Assembly: GCF_027913215.1 (NCBI RefSeq)
Contig: NZ_CP115784.1
Coordinates: forward strand, 3,109,501-3,173,500
Direction: 5' to 3'
From: Paracoccus aerodenitrificans
Lineage (GTDB): Bacteria; Pseudomonadota; Alphaproteobacteria; Rhodobacterales; Rhodobacteraceae
DNA: 64,000 nucleotides
This document shows positions 18,826-27,189 of this stretch, piece by piece (positions within the stretch are counted from its first letter, which is position 1; each line of letters opens with the position of its first letter). Made by a program: the position numbers and the translations under genes. The notes beneath the pieces are model-generated. The model was not told the DNA's origin and searched no databases. It saw only the letters and a list, made by a program, of their open reading frames with translations.

Positions 18826-18863
18826 GTCCTTCTCCCTTGATTTGCAGTTCTGCCTGCTGCCCG

Positions 18864-20030
18864 TCACCGGGCGCTTTTATCGGCGGCGCTGATCGCCGCT
18901 TTCAGATCGGTCCAGAGAGCCTCCGTTCCCTCAAGCCCGACATGCAGCCGTACCGAATGTGCCGAGATGCCGAATTCTCTGGCGGCATTCGGCCTAGCCT
19001 GCTGGCTCAGCATGACCTCTCCCGGTACGATAAGGCTTTCATGGCCGCCCCAACTCACGCCCAGCCTGAACAGCTTCAAGGCGTCACAGAAGCTGCGAAT
19101 ATCGATCCTGTCGTGAAACTCGACAGAGAAAAGTCCCGTGGTGCCGCGCAGACCCGGCGGCAAGGGTGCAAGTCCGGGATGCATGACCTTGGCGACGCAA
19201 TCCAGATCCTGCAATCGCCGCGCGATTTCCAACGCGCTTTCCTGATGCGCCGCCATGCGCAAAGGCAGCGTACGCAGGCCGCGCAGCAGCAGCCAGGCAT
19301 CCATCGGTGCAATGCGTCCGCCGAGATATGGATAGATTTCGTCCCGCAAATGCGCAATCCGCGCCTCTGGCCCGGCAACGACGCCCGCTACCACATCGCT
19401 GTGGCCGCCGATATATTTCGAGGCGGAATGCAGAACCAGATCGGCCCCAAGCGTGATCGGGTTCTGAAAGACCGGAGTCGGCCAGCTATTATCCACGACG
19501 GTCATCGCGCCGTGATGCCGCGCCGCATCGCTGAGCCGCGCAATGTCAAGCGGCTCGATCATCCAGCTTGTCGCGCTTTCCAGATACAGCAGTTTCGCGC
19601 CGGGAAGCGCATGGGCGACCGCATCGGGATCGGTGCCGTCGACATAATCCACCTGTATTCCCATACGTGCCAGATGCGTACCGAACAGGCGGAACGCATC
19701 CGGATAGACGTTCCGGATTGCAAGCACCCGGTCCCCGGTCGAAACATTCCCCAGCACCGCCGCCGAAATCGCCGCCATGCCCGAGGCGAAGGCAATCGCG
19801 TCATCGGTCTTTTCCAGACGCGCAATCTTTTCCTCAAATTGCCGGACGGTGGGGTTCAGGCCGCGGCTATAGACCGGTCGCCTGATCTCTCCGCGATAGG
19901 TGGCCAACATTTCGTCGAAACTGTCAAAAGTGAACAGCGAGGTCTGCACGATGGGCGGGACAACGGCGGAGAGAATGCTTTCCTCATCATGTGCCGTGAT
20001 CAGACGCGCGTCATCGTAGCTTTGCGTCAT
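18864..20030 (-). CDS. Cys/Met-metabolism PLP-dependent enzyme (cystathionine beta-lyase-like)
   Basis: 388 residues, fold type I PLP enzyme of the cystathionine lyase/synthase group. Seen: YSRGLNPTVRQFEEKIARLE (phosphate-binding region), FASGMAAISA, and the PLP lysine in HSASKYIGGHSD (Lys205). Reactions of the family are beta- or gamma-eliminations of sulfur amino acids such as cystathionine. Its start overlaps the GntR gene stop by four bases and it is followed by a sugar-type ABC importer, so its true substrate may be the imported compound rather than cystathionine. metC is the nearest assignment by family only. Confidence 0.85.
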   Translation of the reverse strand: MTQSYDDARLITAHDEESILSAVVPPIVQTSLFTFDSFDEMLATYRGEIRRPVYSRGLNPTVRQFEEKIARLEKTDDAIAFASGMAAISAAVLGNVSTGDRVLAIRNVYPDAFRLFGTHLARMGIQVDYVDGTDPDAVAHALPGAKLLYLESATSWMIEPLDIARLSDAARHHGAMTVVDNSWPTPVFQNPITLGADLVLHSASKYIGGHSDVVAGVVAGPEARIAHLRDEIYPYLGGRIAPMDAWLLLRGLRTLPLRMAAHQESALEIARRLQDLDCVAKVMHPGLAPLPPGLRGTTGLFSVEFHDRIDIRSFCDALKLFRLGVSWGGHESLIVPGEVMLSQQARPNAAREFGISAHSVRLHVGLEGTEALWTDLKAAISAADKSAR

Positions 20031-20749
20031 GGGCCCATATCCCTGATATCTTCTTCGACCACGTCGAGGATTTTCCGCGTTTCGGCTGCGGCTGCTTCCG
20101 CATCTCCGGCGACGATTGCGTCGAACAGGGTGCGGTGAAACGGGAATGAGCGGGATGCGAAATCATGCCGCCCGAAAGGGCGTTCCCAGAACCGGCCGAA
20201 GCGGTCGCGCATCTGTTCCAGAAGCTGCCTGAAAAGAGGATTATGCGCGGCATCATAGATTGCCATGTGGAAGGCGAAATCCGCCGGGCCGCTGCCCTCT
20301 TCGCTGTGATGCGTCCGCTCTATCGCCTCCAGAGCGGCACGCATCCGCGTGATATCGCTCTGCGTCCGGCGTCGTGCTGCGGCCATCGAGGCCTCGATTT
20401 CGATTCCCCGGCGGACTTCCAGCGTCATCAGAAGCATTTCGGCCAGATTGTCGACCGACAGGCTGAGCGGCATGTAAATCGTATCGGGCGAGACATGCCG
20501 GAGCAGATAGGTTCCGGACCCGGCCCTTGATTCGATGATTCCAAGCGCGGAAAGCTGGCTGAACGCCTCACGTATGCTGGAGCGGGCGATTTTCAGCACC
20601 ATCGAGAACTCCCGCTCGGTGGGCAGGCGGTCGCCGGGCCTGAGATTATGCCGTTTGATATAGCCGGTCAGCGCGTCGAGAACATGCCGCCCTTTGCCCG
20701 GAAAGCTGTACACCGACGTTGCATCGTCAAGATCTGAAAAAGGGTTCAT
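20027..20749 (-). CDS. GntR-family regulator, FadR/FCD subfamily
   Basis: 240 residues. N-terminal winged helix (about 25-90: RPGDRLPTEREFSMVLKIAR, then SSIREAFSQLSALGIIESRAG) and a helical FCD ligand-binding domain with the metal-binding type pattern (FHMAIYDAAHNPLF, later FPFHRTLFDAIVAGD). FCD regulators commonly sense small carboxylic or amino acids. Start at MNPFSD; an upstream TTG/ATG-type extension to 20809 would run through the operator. A TGGTC-A-GACCA palindrome lies 18 bases upstream, so it is likely autoregulated. First gene of the lyase-ABC unit. Confidence 0.9.
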   Translation of the reverse strand: MNPFSDLDDATSVYSFPGKGRHVLDALTGYIKRHNLRPGDRLPTEREFSMVLKIARSSIREAFSQLSALGIIESRAGSGTYLLRHVSPDTIYMPLSLSVDNLAEMLLMTLEVRRGIEIEASMAAARRRTQSDITRMRAALEAIERTHHSEEGSGPADFAFHMAIYDAAHNPLFRQLLEQMRDRFGRFWERPFGRHDFASRSFPFHRTLFDAIVAGDAEAAAAETRKILDVVEEDIRDMGP

Positions 20750-21082
20750 TTTCGCTTCAGCCAAAGTGGTCAGACCAATTCTGAGCCAGGATGTTTCACA
20801 ACGCAACATTAAATACGATGTGTTGACAAAGACTTAACGGACTTATTGCCTTTTTATGGCTAGTTGCCGTCGTCCCGCGCCGGATCACACAGCGCGAAAT
20901 TCATGGTTGTTCCGGCTTGTGATCCGCTGAAAATTCCCGTTTATCTGCGGCAAATCCGCAAGGACCCGGTGAGATTCCGGGTGGCTCTTCCGGCCGCTTA
21001 TCCGCCGGACAACCTGACAGAAAACCCAGATCATTCTGCCGGATCTCCTTTTGGCCAGAGCTCCGACAAAGGGTATGAGCTT
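20750..21082. other. Divergent control region between the GntR operon and the SulP gene
   Basis: No convincing gene. It contains the GntR-type operator at 20767-20777 and a TTGACA (20823-20828) on the + strand without a good -10 partner. The frame of the SulP gene stays open upstream to 20864, but that stretch looks non-coding and the strong ribosome binding site is at 21068-21073. Confidence 0.6.
20767..20777. promoter_or_regulatory. GntR/FCD operator
   Basis: TGGTCAGACCA, a perfect 5-1-5 palindrome that fits the TGGTnnnACCA consensus of FadR/FCD regulators. It is 18 bases upstream of the GntR start codon. Confidence 0.65.
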
Positions 21083-22576
21083 ATGATTTCACTCTCTGAC
21101 TACCGCAACCAGTGGTTCGGCAATATTCGCGCAGATATTCTTGCCGGCACCGTTGTCGCGCTTGCGCTGATCCCGGAAGCTATCGCTTTCTCGATCATTG
21201 CGGGCGTTGATCCGAAAATCGGGTTATATGCCTCGTTCTCCATTGCCGTGTTGATCGCATTTGCCGGAGGACGTCCGGGCATGATCTCTGCCGCGACGGC
21301 TGCGACCGCGGTGCTAATGGTGACATTGGTCCGCGATTACGGGCTGGAATATCTGTTTGCGGCAACCGTGCTGGCGGGCATTTTGCAGATCTGCGCGGGG
21401 CTGTTGAAGCTGGGGAGGTTTATGCGTTATGTCTCGAAATCGGTCATGACCGGTTTCGTGAACGCGCTGGCGATCCTTATTTTCATGGCGCAACTGCCTG
21501 AACTCAACCCCGCCACGCCCGGAGTGGGTTGGCTGACCTATGCGCTTGTCGCGGCGGGGCTGGCGATCATCTATCTGTTTCCTCTGCTGACCCGGGCCGT
21601 GCCGTCGCCTCTGGTAACGATTATCGTGCTGACGCTGCTGGTGCTGGCGACTGGCTGGGATGTCCGCACGGTTGGCGACATGGGAGAGTTGCCCGACACA
21701 TTGCCCGTCTTCCTGATCCCGCAAGTGCCGTTCAGTCTTGAGACGTTCTTCATCATTCTCCCTTACTCGGCGGCCATCGCGGTGGTCGGTCTGCTGGAGA
21801 GCCTGATGACACAGAATATCGTCGATGACCTGACTGACACGACATCCAGCCGCGATCAGGAATGTATCGGGCAGGGCATCGCAAATACCGCCACCGGCTT
21901 TATCGGCGGCATGGCGGGCTGCGCGATGATCGGGCAGTCGATCATCAATGTGAAATCCGGAGGGCGGGGACGCTTATCCGCCTTTACCGCCGGAGTGCTT
22001 CTGCTGATCCTTGTCGTCGGGCTTGGCGATCTGGTTGGCCGGATTCCGATGCCTGCTCTGGTTGCGATCATGATCATGGTGTCCATCGGCACATTCTCAT
22101 GGTCCTCGATCCGGGCGCTGCGGGTGCATCCGCGTTCATCCTCGATCGTGATGCTGGCAACCGTCGCGACGGTCGTCTACACACATAATCTTGCCTTCGG
22201 GGTGCTGGCAGGCGTGCTTCTGTCGGGCATTTTCTTCGCCGCCAAGATCGCGCAGCTTTTCCGTATCTCCTCTTCGCTTTCAAGTGATGGGCGGGTGCGC
22301 AGCTATGTCGTCGAAGGCCAGCTTTTCTATGGCTCGACCGAGGATTTTGCCAATGGTTTCGATTTTCAGGAGGTGCTGGACCGGGTCGTTATCGATGTCA
22401 GCCTTGCCCATATCTGGGATATAAGCGCCGTGCAGGCGCTGGATATGGTAGTGCTGAAATTCCGGCGCGAGGGTGCCGAGGTCGATGTCGTGGGCATGAA
22501 CGCGGCCTCGAAGACGCTGGTGGACAGGCTGTCCGTTCAGGACAATCCGGGTGCCATCGCGGCACTTGATCATTGA
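21083..22576 (+). CDS. SulP-family anion transporter with STAS domain
   Basis: 497 residues. About 12 hydrophobic segments in residues 25-380, with the family hallmark [20 protein letters not shown] followed by [10 protein letters not shown], then a C-terminal STAS domain (about 395-495, [20 protein letters not shown]). SulP proteins carry sulfate, bicarbonate or dicarboxylates; the substrate is not readable. Start at [10 protein letters not shown] because AAAGGG lies nine bases upstream. The next gene, a universal stress protein, starts 11 bases after the stop, so the two form an operon, a pairing often seen with SulP genes. Confidence 0.92.
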   Translation: MISLSDYRNQWFGNIRADILAGTVVALALIPEAIAFSIIAGVDPKIGLYASFSIAVLIAFAGGRPGMISAATAATAVLMVTLVRDYGLEYLFAATVLAGILQICAGLLKLGRFMRYVSKSVMTGFVNALAILIFMAQLPELNPATPGVGWLTYALVAAGLAIIYLFPLLTRAVPSPLVTIIVLTLLVLATGWDVRTVGDMGELPDTLPVFLIPQVPFSLETFFIILPYSAAIAVVGLLESLMTQNIVDDLTDTTSSRDQECIGQGIANTATGFIGGMAGCAMIGQSIINVKSGGRGRLSAFTAGVLLLILVVGLGDLVGRIPMPALVAIMIMVSIGTFSWSSIRALRVHPRSSSIVMLATVATVVYTHNLAFGVLAGVLLSGIFFAAKIAQLFRISSSLSSDGRVRSYVVEGQLFYGSTEDFANGFDFQEVLDRVVIDVSLAHIWDISAVQALDMVVLKFRREGAEVDVVGMNAASKTLVDRLSVQDNPGAIAALDH

Positions 22577-22587
22577 AGGAAAAGCAG

Positions 22588-23439
22588 ATGGACAGGATTC
22601 TCGCATTGTTGGACGGCTCGGCCTATTCCGAGAGCGTTTGCCATCATGCCGCCTGGATTGCGGGAAGACTCGGCGCTGCGGTCGATGCGCTGCATGTGCT
22701 CGGTCGCCGTGAGGGCGCTGCATCGGCCGATTTATCCGGCACATTGCGCCTGGGGGCGAGATCGGCGCTGCTGGAAGAACTTTCCGCTCTGGACGCGCAG
22801 AGGGCGAAAATTGCGCAGGCTCGCGGATATGCGATTCTGGATGATGCGAAGGCGATTCTGGAAGCGGCCGGAGTGACACAGGTGACCACAAGGCTGCGCC
22901 GTGGCGATCTGCTGGACGCATTGCGCGAGGCCGAGGCCGGTTCACGGGCGGTTGTAATCGGGAAACGCGGCGAGGGTGCCGATTTCGCGACGGGTCATCT
23001 TGGCTCGAATCTCGAACGGGTGGTGCGCAGCTCCGCCATGCCGATCTTCGTGGCCTCTCGTGAGTTCAGGCCGATTTCCCGGGTTCTGCTTGCTTATGAC
23101 GCAAGTGCAAGCGCAAAGGCGGCGATTGAGCGAGTTGCGCAAAGCCCGGTATTCCACGGACTCGACCTGCAATTGATCTTCATCGGCGAGGACCGTCCCG
23201 ATATGCAGGCGCAGCTTACGGAAGCGGCTGGTTTCCTGCGCCAGAACGGCTTGCAGGCAAGCGTCAGGATCGAGTCCGGAGAACCGGAACATCGGCTTGC
23301 ACAGCTGGTCTCGACTGAGGGATACGACCTTCTGGTCATGGGTGCGCATGGTCACAGCCGCATCCGCAACCTGATCATCGGCTTGACAACGACCGCGATG
23401 ATTCAAGCGGTCAGGATTCCGGTTTTACTGTATCGCTAA
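22588..23439 (+). CDS. Universal stress protein, tandem UspA domains
   Basis: 283 residues made of two UspA domains (about 1-150 and 155-283). The first ends with KRGEGADFATGHLGSNLERV and the second with MGAHGHSRIRNLIIGLTTT, both nucleotide-binding G-x2-G-x9-G-type ends. Cytoplasmic, probably binds ATP. Start at MDRILALLDGS, fixed by AAGGA seven bases before the ATG. It probably works with, or is regulated like, the SulP transporter directly upstream. Confidence 0.9.
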   Translation: MDRILALLDGSAYSESVCHHAAWIAGRLGAAVDALHVLGRREGAASADLSGTLRLGARSALLEELSALDAQRAKIAQARGYAILDDAKAILEAAGVTQVTTRLRRGDLLDALREAEAGSRAVVIGKRGEGADFATGHLGSNLERVVRSSAMPIFVASREFRPISRVLLAYDASASAKAAIERVAQSPVFHGLDLQLIFIGEDRPDMQAQLTEAAGFLRQNGLQASVRIESGEPEHRLAQLVSTEGYDLLVMGAHGHSRIRNLIIGLTTTAMIQAVRIPVLLYR

Positions 23440-23448
23440 CCGGCTGGT

Positions 23449-23988
23449 TCACTTTGGTTTTGGCCGGAATGCCTCGATTTTCGTGGGGTCGGTTTCGATA
23501 TAGGCCGCGCCGAGAAGGTCGAGGCAATAGGGCACTGCTGCGAAGACCGCGTTCAGGCATGTGGCGATGGCTGAGGGCTTGCCGGGGATCGTAATTATCA
23601 AGGTTTTCCTGATGCTTACGGCGGTCTGGCGCGAGAGGATTGCGGTCGGGACCTCGCGCAGCGAGGCGCGGCGCATTTCTTCGCCGAAACCGGGATATTC
23701 GCGTTCTGCGACGTCGGAAACGGCCTCTGGCGTCAGGTCGCGGGGGGCGGGGCCGGTGCCGCCGGTGACGAGGATCAGGTCGGCGAATTCGGCCAGTTCG
23801 CGCAGTTTTGCGGCGGTGCTTTCGCGCCCGTCGGGGACGATGGCGCGGGTGATTTCTACAGGAGAAACAATGACTTCTCGTATCCATGCCTCAGCGCCGG
23901 GGCCGCCCTTGTCTTCATATTCGCCCGACGCGGCGCGGTCCGAGACGGTGAGGATGGCGATGCGGGCGGGGCGGGTTGGGTCACTCAT
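23449..23988 (-). CDS. mogA: Molybdopterin adenylyltransferase MogA
   Basis: 179 residues of the MoCF/MogA family. Adenylates molybdopterin before Mo insertion. Seen: AILTVSDRAASGEYEDKGG near the N-terminus, LVTGGTGPAPRDLTPEAV in the middle and LIITIPGKPSAIATCLNAV towards the end, all conserved in MogA. The start was placed at MSDPTRPARIA; a TTG 12 codons upstream is possible but lacks a site. Converges with the stress-protein gene. The phased GTACA array lies about 110 bases upstream of this start and could control it. Confidence 0.92.
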   Translation of the reverse strand: MSDPTRPARIAILTVSDRAASGEYEDKGGPGAEAWIREVIVSPVEITRAIVPDGRESTAAKLRELAEFADLILVTGGTGPAPRDLTPEAVSDVAEREYPGFGEEMRRASLREVPTAILSRQTAVSIRKTLIITIPGKPSAIATCLNAVFAAVPYCLDLLGAAYIETDPTKIEAFRPKPK

Positions 23989-24374
23989 GAAGCGCAGTCT
24001 GGCCGCAGCGGCGGCGAAGCGCAACGGGGTGCGTGCGCAGGGTGTTGCGCGGCGGCAGGGTTAGGCGAGATTGGGCCTGCAAATGCCGGGATTTTGGGGT
24101 GCACAGGGCGTACACCGTGCGTACACAGGCTGTACATATCGCGTACATACGAATTTTGGACGGGGCGTGGTGTTTTGGGTGGCCTGCCGGGCGGGGCTCA
24201 GGCGGACTTCTGGGCGGTGGGCGGTGGGCGGAAGCCCGCGCTATGGTGGCATGCTTTTCCGCCCCCTGATCTCCTCATCCTTGGAGACCAGCAAACGTCA
24301 GATCGTAGCTTCCGTCGCTTCCCGACCTCAGGGAAGTAACTCAGCTCACTTGCGAAACCAAAGCGAACTTCCTA
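23989..24374. other. Intergenic region between mogA and the insertion sequence
   Basis: About 385 bases without a credible gene; short frames here are low-complexity G-rich readings. It holds the 11-bp phased GTACA repeats (24099-24147) and a small inverted repeat CTTCCC-gacctca-GGGAAG near 24318. The insertion sequence starts at its right edge. Confidence 0.6.
24099..24147. repeat. Phased array of five GT(A/G)CA boxes, 11-bp period
   Basis: GTGCA at 24099 and GTACA at 24110, 24121, 24132 and 24143, each exactly 11 bases after the last. The spacers differ (cagggc, ccgtgc, caggct, tatcgc), so only the box and the spacing are kept. One box per helical turn suggests a cooperative protein-binding site on one face of the DNA. 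Confidence 0.6.
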
Positions 24375-24437
24375 GGCTCCAGACCCATTGATTTCGGGCT
24401 GTTTGCGTGATTCAGGCTCTGCAAGGAGACCTGATTT

Positions 24438-24809
24438 ATGAGCAACCTTTTCTGGCTGACTGACGCGCAGATGGAGCGTCTGAAACCCTATTTCCCGAAA
24501 TCCCACGGCAAGCCACGCGTTGACGACCGGCGTGTGCTGAGCGGCATAATATTCATCAATCGTAATGGCTTGCGATGGTGCGACGCGCCGACGGACTACG
24601 GCCCCGCCAAGACGCTCTACAACCGCTGGAAGCGCTGGAGCGAGAACGGGACCTTCGCCCGGATCATGGTGGGCCTCGCCGCCGAGAGCGCCGAACACAA
24701 TACGATCATGATCGACGCGACCTATCTGAAAGCGCACCGCACGGCCTCGAGCCTGCGGATCAAAAAAGGGGGCGCGGGCGCCAGATCGGGCGAACGAAAG
24801 GCGGCATGA
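24438..24809 (+). CDS. IS5-family transposase, N-terminal frame (OrfA)
   Basis: 123 residues, beginning MSNLFWLTDAQMERLKPYFP, which is typical of the helix-turn-helix end of IS5/IS427 transposases. The first catalytic aspartate is in MIDATYLKAHR. AAGGAGA lies eight bases before the ATG. The frame runs through AAAAAAGGGGG (24762-24772) and ends shortly after it; the rest of the protein continues in the -1 frame, so the full transposase needs a frameshift there. Confidence 0.88.
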   Translation: MSNLFWLTDAQMERLKPYFPKSHGKPRVDDRRVLSGIIFINRNGLRWCDAPTDYGPAKTLYNRWKRWSENGTFARIMVGLAAESAEHNTIMIDATYLKAHRTASSLRIKKGGAGARSGERKAA

Positions 24810-25195
24810 ACACGAAACTGCACGCCGTCACCGACGCGAAGGGCCGCCCGATAGGGTTCTTCATGTCCGCCGGACAAGTCAGTGATTACACCGGGGCAGC
24901 GGCACTTCTGAACAGCCTGCCGGAGGCGGATTGGCTGCTGGCCGATCGGGGCTATGATGCCGACTGGTTCAGAGATGCCTTGAAAAACAAGGGGATAAAG
25001 GTTTGCATCCCGGGTCGGAAGTCGCGCAAGAAACCCGTCAAATACGACAAGCGGCGATACAAACGCCGCAACCGCATCGAAATCATGTTCGGCCGACTCA
25101 AGGATTGGAGGCGCGTCGCCACCCGATACGACCGTTGCCCCGAGACCTTCTTCTCTGCAATCCTGCTCGCCGCGACCGTCATCTTCTGGTTATGA
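24769..25195 (+). CDS. IS5-family transposase, C-terminal frame (OrfB part)
   Basis: The catalytic remainder, read in the -1 frame relative to OrfA after the A6 run; start given as the approximate frameshift point. Seen: GGMNTKLHAVTDAKGRPIGF, the second aspartate in LLADRGYDADWF and the glutamate in RNRIEIMFGRLKDWRR, followed by the usual ATRYDRC ending. Independent initiation at ATG 24806 (MNTKLHAV) would give a protein without the first aspartate, so fusion by frameshift is more likely. Confidence 0.82.
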
Positions 25196-25215
25196 TCAAG
25201 AACGAGTCCTGAGCC

Positions 25216-25460
25216 TAGCCCTATCAACTCACCGCCCGGAAATCCTTCCCGCGGCTAAACGGATTCGGCTGAAGAGTTTTATCTCGTCGCAAGCCGGGGA
25301 GATTCGGACAAGCAAAGCCGTTTCACTGGAGCCCCAGATCATGTCGGTGCTTGCGTCAAGCGGAGAGGGGTCGCAGCGCCAAGGTAGAACGATAGCTCAG
25401 GGCCGGAATCGGAAGTTCGCCGTGAGGTGCGCGAAGGTCCGCTATGGCCCTATTCCCTCC
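25216..25460. other. Intergenic region right of the insertion sequence
   Basis: No gene recognised. A stretch near 25389 (ATAGCTCAG) resembles part of a tRNA, but the acceptor stem and the rest do not follow. Nothing else to report. Confidence 0.5.
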
Positions 25461-26681
25461 TCAAACCCGCCCATTCCGCGCCGCAATCAGCTTCAACCGC
25501 AACGCATTCAGCCGGATGAACCCTGCCGCGTCCTTCTGGTCATAGGCGCCGGCGTCGTCCTCGAAGGTGACATGGGCCTCGGAATACAGAGAGTGCTCGG
25601 ACCAGCGGCCGACGGTGTGGGCGCTGCCTTTGTAGAGTTTCAGCCGCACGGTTCCGGTGACGTGTTCCTGCGATTTGTCGATGGCGGCTTGCAGCATCTC
25701 GCGCTCGGGCGAGAACCAGAAGCCGTTATAGATCAGCTCGGCATAGCGGGGCATGAGGCTGTCCTTCAGATGGCCCGCGCCCGCGTCCAGCGTGATCTGT
25801 TCGATGCCGCGATGGGCCTCCAGCAGGATGGTGCCGCCGGGGGTTTCGTAGATGCCGCGGGACTTCATACCGACAAAGCGGTTTTCGACGAAATCGAGAC
25901 GGCCGATGCCGTGTTTGCGGCCGAGATCGTTCAGCTCTGTCAGGATGGTCGCGGGGGACATCTGCTGGCCGTTGATGGCCACGGCGTCGCCGCGTTCAAA
26001 GGTGATCTCGATATGTTCGGGCTGATCGGGCGCGTCCACGGGGTTGACGGTGCGCTGATAGACGTAATCGGGGGCCTCGACCGCGGGATCTTCCAGCGCC
26101 TTGCCTTCGCTGCTGGTGTGCAGGAGGTTGGCGTCCACGCTGAACGGGGCCTCGCCGCGCTTGTCCTTGGCGATGGGGATCTGGTGCTCCTCGGCGAATT
26201 CGATCAGCTTGGTGCGGCTGGACAGGTTCCATTCGCGCCAGGGGGCGATGACGCGGATATTGGGGTCGAGCGCGTAGCAGGACAGCTCGAACCGGACCTG
26301 ATCGTTGCCCTTGCCGGTGGCGCCGTGGGCGACGGCATCGGCGCCGTGCTGGCGGGCGATTTCCACCAGCCGTTTCGAGATCAGCGGGCGGGCGATGGAG
26401 GTGCCGAGGAGGTAGAGGCCCTCATAGACGGCATTGGCGCGGAACATCGGGAAGACGAAATCGCGGACGAATTCCTCGCGCAGGTCGTCGATATGGATGT
26501 GCTCGGGCCTGATGCCGAGGAGTTCGGCCTTTTGCCGCGCGGGTTCCAGTTCCTCTCCCTGACCGAGATCGGCGGTGAAGGTGATCACCTCGCAGCCATA
26601 TTCGGTCTGCAGCCATTTCAGGATGATCGAGGTGTCGAGGCCCCCGGAATAGGCGAGGACGACTTTCTTCGGCGCGGTCAT
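25461..26681 (-). CDS. argG: Argininosuccinate synthase
   Basis: 406 residues, full length. Condenses citrulline and aspartate with ATP in arginine synthesis. Seen: the PP-loop AYSGGLDTS (10-18), [25 protein letters not shown] and [13 protein letters not shown], all conserved in bacterial ArgG. Cytoplasmic homotetramer in the family. Single gene, start at MTAPKKVV. The coding sequence is strongly G+C-rich and typical of the chromosome. Confidence 0.97.
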   Translation of the reverse strand: MTAPKKVVLAYSGGLDTSIILKWLQTEYGCEVITFTADLGQGEELEPARQKAELLGIRPEHIHIDDLREEFVRDFVFPMFRANAVYEGLYLLGTSIARPLISKRLVEIARQHGADAVAHGATGKGNDQVRFELSCYALDPNIRVIAPWREWNLSSRTKLIEFAEEHQIPIAKDKRGEAPFSVDANLLHTSSEGKALEDPAVEAPDYVYQRTVNPVDAPDQPEHIEITFERGDAVAINGQQMSPATILTELNDLGRKHGIGRLDFVENRFVGMKSRGIYETPGGTILLEAHRGIEQITLDAGAGHLKDSLMPRYAELIYNGFWFSPEREMLQAAIDKSQEHVTGTVRLKLYKGSAHTVGRWSEHSLYSEAHVTFEDDAGAYDQKDAAGFIRLNALRLKLIAARNGRV

Positions 26682-26811
26682 GGTCGGATCCTTTCTTATT
26701 TCGCACCGGATTATGCGGTTTTGCCGGGCCTCACAAGGGTTTGGAGGGCGTTAACACAGCATTATGCGCGGTGATATATGTTGGGACCTGCGGCGCGAAT
26801 CGGGTATTGTG

Positions 26812-27147
26812 ATGATTGACTGGATCAGGGTGCAGACTCTGCAGGAGGAGTTGGGCGAGGCGGATTTTCCGCCCGTCGTCGAACTTTTTCTGGATGAGAT
26901 CGAAAGCACCGTGATGCGGTTGCGACACAGCGATCCGGATCAGCTTGAGAGCGATCTGCATTTCCTGAAGGGTTGTGCGGGGAATCTGGGCTTCCGCAAA
27001 TTCCGTGAGCTTTGTGTGAGGGGAGAGGCGCAGCTTCGCGAAGGCGGATCGGATCAGGTCGATCTGGGGGCGGTGCTGGATTGCTATGCCGCGACCAAGA
27101 AGGAATTCGTCGGACGCATGCCCGGACGGTATAGCGGGGTGGCCTGA
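26812..27147 (+). CDS. Hpt-domain phosphotransfer protein
   Basis: 111 residues, one Hpt helical bundle. The phospho-accepting histidine is His50 in LHFLKGCAGNLGF, the usual HxLKGxxxxxG pattern. Such proteins relay phosphate between a hybrid kinase and a response regulator. No kinase or regulator gene is nearby, so its partner is unknown. Start placed at MIDWIRVQTLQ; an ATG 16 codons upstream (26764) is possible, and neither has a good ribosome binding site. Confidence 0.82.
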   Translation: MIDWIRVQTLQEELGEADFPPVVELFLDEIESTVMRLRHSDPDQLESDLHFLKGCAGNLGFRKFRELCVRGEAQLREGGSDQVDLGAVLDCYAATKKEFVGRMPGRYSGVA

Positions 27148-27189
27148 GGACGGATTATCCCGGATCGCAGGCGCAGCGCCCGCCAGCTC

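Larger units (their letters stand above)
24375..25215 (+). mobile_element. IS5-family insertion sequence (IS427-like), complete
   Basis: 841-bp element with terminal inverted repeats GGCTCCAGACCCATT (left) and GGCTCAGGACTCGTT (right, reversed), 11 of 15 bases identical. Both ends are flanked by TA inside CTAG, which fits a TA duplication at a CTAG target as known for the IS427 group. It contains a two-frame DDE transposase joined at an A6 run. Size and layout match IS427-type elements. All three catalytic acidic residues are visible, so it may be active. It does not visibly break a gene. Confidence 0.88.

Noticed and set aside
20864..21082. N-terminal extension of the SulP protein by 73 residues.
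   Set aside because: The extension is not hydrophobic and not like family N-termini; the strong AAAGGG site fixes the start at 21083.
24099..24147. GTACA boxes as a CRISPR array.
   Set aside because: Repeat unit is only five bases and spacers six; no cas genes.
25380..25440. tRNA-like string with ATAGCTCAG.
   Set aside because: No acceptor stem, anticodon arm or TTC arm can be folded around it.
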